Below, in pieces: positions 5,250 through 6,479 of a DNA stretch of 6,479 nt; the stretch's first letter is position 1, and each line of letters begins with the position of its first letter. Under the pieces are notes generated by a model. That model searched no databases. It was not told the DNA's origin and was given only the letters and a program-made list of their open reading frames with translations. Origin of the DNA: JANOYC01 sp031428675 (GTDB taxonomy: Bacteria > Actinomycetota > Actinomycetes > Actinomycetales > Microbacteriaceae); assembly GCA_031428675.1 (NCBI GenBank), contig JANOYC010000169.1, positions 1 to 6,479 on the forward strand. Reading direction: 5' to 3'. The position numbers were made by a program, and so were the translations under genes.

Positions 5250-6479
5250 TCACCCCTTCGGCGCGCCGACGCGTACCGCCCGATAGTCCACCGATGTGGT
5301 GGCGACCGACCCTGGCGTCACGGCCGCCAACGCTTCCCGCGTTCGCACGACTCGGGGGTCGATCGCGGCGTCGCTGAGCGTTGCGGTTCTCTGATACTCA
5401 GCGAGGGCGTGCGCCGGTAGGACGTTTCCTCCCGGTGCGGGGCGGTGGGAGAGCGCGGTGCGCGCGACAACCACCCCGGTACCGCCGGGTCGCCGAACAC
5501 CGCCGGTCACCGGCACGAGATCATCAGTGTGTTCGATGATGAGCGACGGAATCTCGGCCGGAACCCTCACCTGCCCGCTGGGGGCCCCCACGGTCACGAG
5601 TCCTCGAGTCGAATATTCGGGCATCGACGCGAGTCGTGCGGCAATAAGCCCACCTTGCGAATACCCGGTGAACACCACGGGGGTGTCGGCGGTAATTCCC
5701 GCATCTGCCATCGCGATCTGCACCGCGCGCACGGAGTCCGCGTCGACACCCGCAACACCGCGAACGTTGCTCGTCATGTCCCACGGTTCCGCTCCCGGCT
5801 GGAGTGAGAAATCGCGAGTTCCCCCGAGATAGACCTCAAAGCGCGGCACACCGTCGGCACGGCCGGGACCCGCGTCGTACCGATCGATTCGAATCTGCGC
5901 GGCATCGCCGGGGATGCGATCGACACGGTCAGCAATGCCGTCGGGCGGTGACACACGGACTGTCCGCCGCACCGGTGCTAACGCGACCTGACCGCCTCCG
6001 CCGGGGGATATCCGGGATGCGATCCCGGCTGCGAGCGCGGCGACGGTATCCAGACCGGTGATCTCGGCGCCCTCATCGCCCAGAACCGCGGCAGTATGCG
6101 CGTTCACTCCAATCGCGCCGAGCATCGCATCATCAATACTTGCGATAGCGATCGCCAAGAACTCCACTGTCGCGGTCTCCGACAGATAACCGACGCCACC
6201 GTACGCGGTTTCTCCGATGGCGTGACCGACTCGCGCGGCACCCTCTGGGCGTGCCAGGGCAGCGAGGCCCAGCCCCACTACGAAAGGCGCGACCACGGGT
6301 GTTGCGAGAATAGCGACACCTCCGATGGATGCACCCAGGGTCCAGCCCAGAACGGCGGCCGCCTGTTGCACGAGCCGCTCGGCGCCGCCATCCACACTGC
6401 CGTATGCAATCGAAGCGAGCTGCATTCCGCTCGAAATTGCCTGGGCACAATCGGCCGCGATTGCCAGCCGACGCGCGAC
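5250..6479 (-). CDS. alpha/beta-hydrolase (lipase/esterase-like), N-terminus beyond window
   Basis: Probable serine hydrolase. 409 codons are visible and the frame stays open to the right edge; the codons before the first ATG (6425) read VARRLAIAADCAQAISSG and look coding, so the true start is probably outside. Counting from that ATG: residues 1-21 are helical, and 22-57 form a Gly/Ala-rich hydrophobic stretch that may sit in or on a membrane. After a middle region of about 90 residues, the hydrolase domain starts near 175. It has VYLGGTRDF (198-206; oxyanion-type strand and loop), PWDMTSNV, the nucleophile elbow GYSQGG with Ser256, IIEHTDDLVPV with the likely catalytic Asp302, and a candidate His339 in LPAHALAEYQRTA. 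The order Ser-Asp-His and the DxVP motif are lipase-like. Substrate is unknown. Proteins of this kind in actinobacteria often have a WXG100-like helical N-terminus; only its possible end is visible. Confidence 0.8.
   Translation of the reverse strand, partial: VARRLAIAADCAQAISSGMQLASIAYGSVDGGAERLVQQAAAVLGWTLGASIGGVAILATPVVAPFVVGLGLAALARPEGAARVGHAIGETAYGGVGYLSETATVEFLAIAIASIDDAMLGAIGVNAHTAAVLGDEGAEITGLDTVAALAAGIASRISPGGGGQVALAPVRRTVRVSPPDGIADRVDRIPGDAAQIRIDRYDAGPGRADGVPRFEVYLGGTRDFSLQPGAEPWDMTSNVRGVAGVDADSVRAVQIAMADAGITADTPVVFTGYSQGGLIAARLASMPEYSTRGLVTVGAPSGQVRVPAEIPSLIIEHTDDLVPVTGGVRRPGGTGVVVARTALSHRPAPGGNVLPAHALAEYQRTATLSDAAIDPRVVRTREALAAVTPGSVATTSVDYRAVRVGAPKG

Noticed and set aside
5258..5269. 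Perfect 12-nt palindrome TCGGCGCGCCGA just after the membrane-protein stop, as a terminator
   Set aside because: It folds only into a 4-bp stem with no T-tract and lies in the hydrolase coding region, where GC-rich codons explain it; too weak to annotate.
1..6479. CRISPR array, tRNA/rRNA, riboswitch, insertion sequence, or a new defence or secretion cassette
   Set aside because: No direct repeats, cloverleaf-like segments, terminal inverted repeats or matching gene families were seen; coding genes fill nearly all of the window and the longest gap is 53 nt.

Overview
The window reads as chromosomal DNA of a high-GC actinobacterium. Codon use is strongly GC-biased, and the proteins look like those of the Microbacteriaceae and relatives: an actinobacterial Pat-type aminotransferase, a separate-subunit branched-chain 2-oxoacid dehydrogenase, and a DUF222-type HNH protein. 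The family-level placement is inference from protein style, not from a marker gene.

Layout from left to right: (1) 1-179, plus strand, the last 58 codons of an HNH nuclease of the DUF222/13E12 type. (2) 233-4806, minus strand, a compact four-gene operon read right to left: pat (aromatic/histidinol-phosphate-type aminotransferase), bkdA (E1 alpha), bkdB (E1 beta) and bkdC (E2). Junctions are tight: 4 nt between pat and bkdA, a 4-nt GTGA overlap between bkdA and bkdB, and 29 nt between bkdB and bkdC. (3) 4851-5249, plus strand and divergent from pat, a small four-helix membrane protein of the Phage_holin_4_2/YvlD family, with a promoter that fits a leaderless mRNA. (4) 5250-6479, minus strand, most of an alpha/beta-hydrolase (lipase-like) protein whose frame stays open past the window edge. 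The membrane protein and the hydrolase converge with abutting stop codons that share one TGATCA palindrome.

The three bkd products form the E1 alpha2beta2 and E2 core of a lipoate- and thiamine-diphosphate-dependent complex. It turns 2-oxoacids, most likely the branched ones from Val/Leu/Ile, into acyl-CoA for catabolism or as primers for iso/anteiso fatty acids. E3 (dihydrolipoamide dehydrogenase) is not here and must come from elsewhere. The aminotransferase is placed to make or consume 2-oxoacids at the head of the same transcript.

I found no tRNA, rRNA, CRISPR array, insertion sequence or defence cassette, and no strong sign of a new system. The points most worth a second look are the aminotransferase-dehydrogenase coupling, the incomplete hydrolase with a possible secretion-type helical N-terminus, the conserved-looking linker motif and altered subunit-binding residue in E2, and the overlapping divergent promoter region at about 4807-4850.
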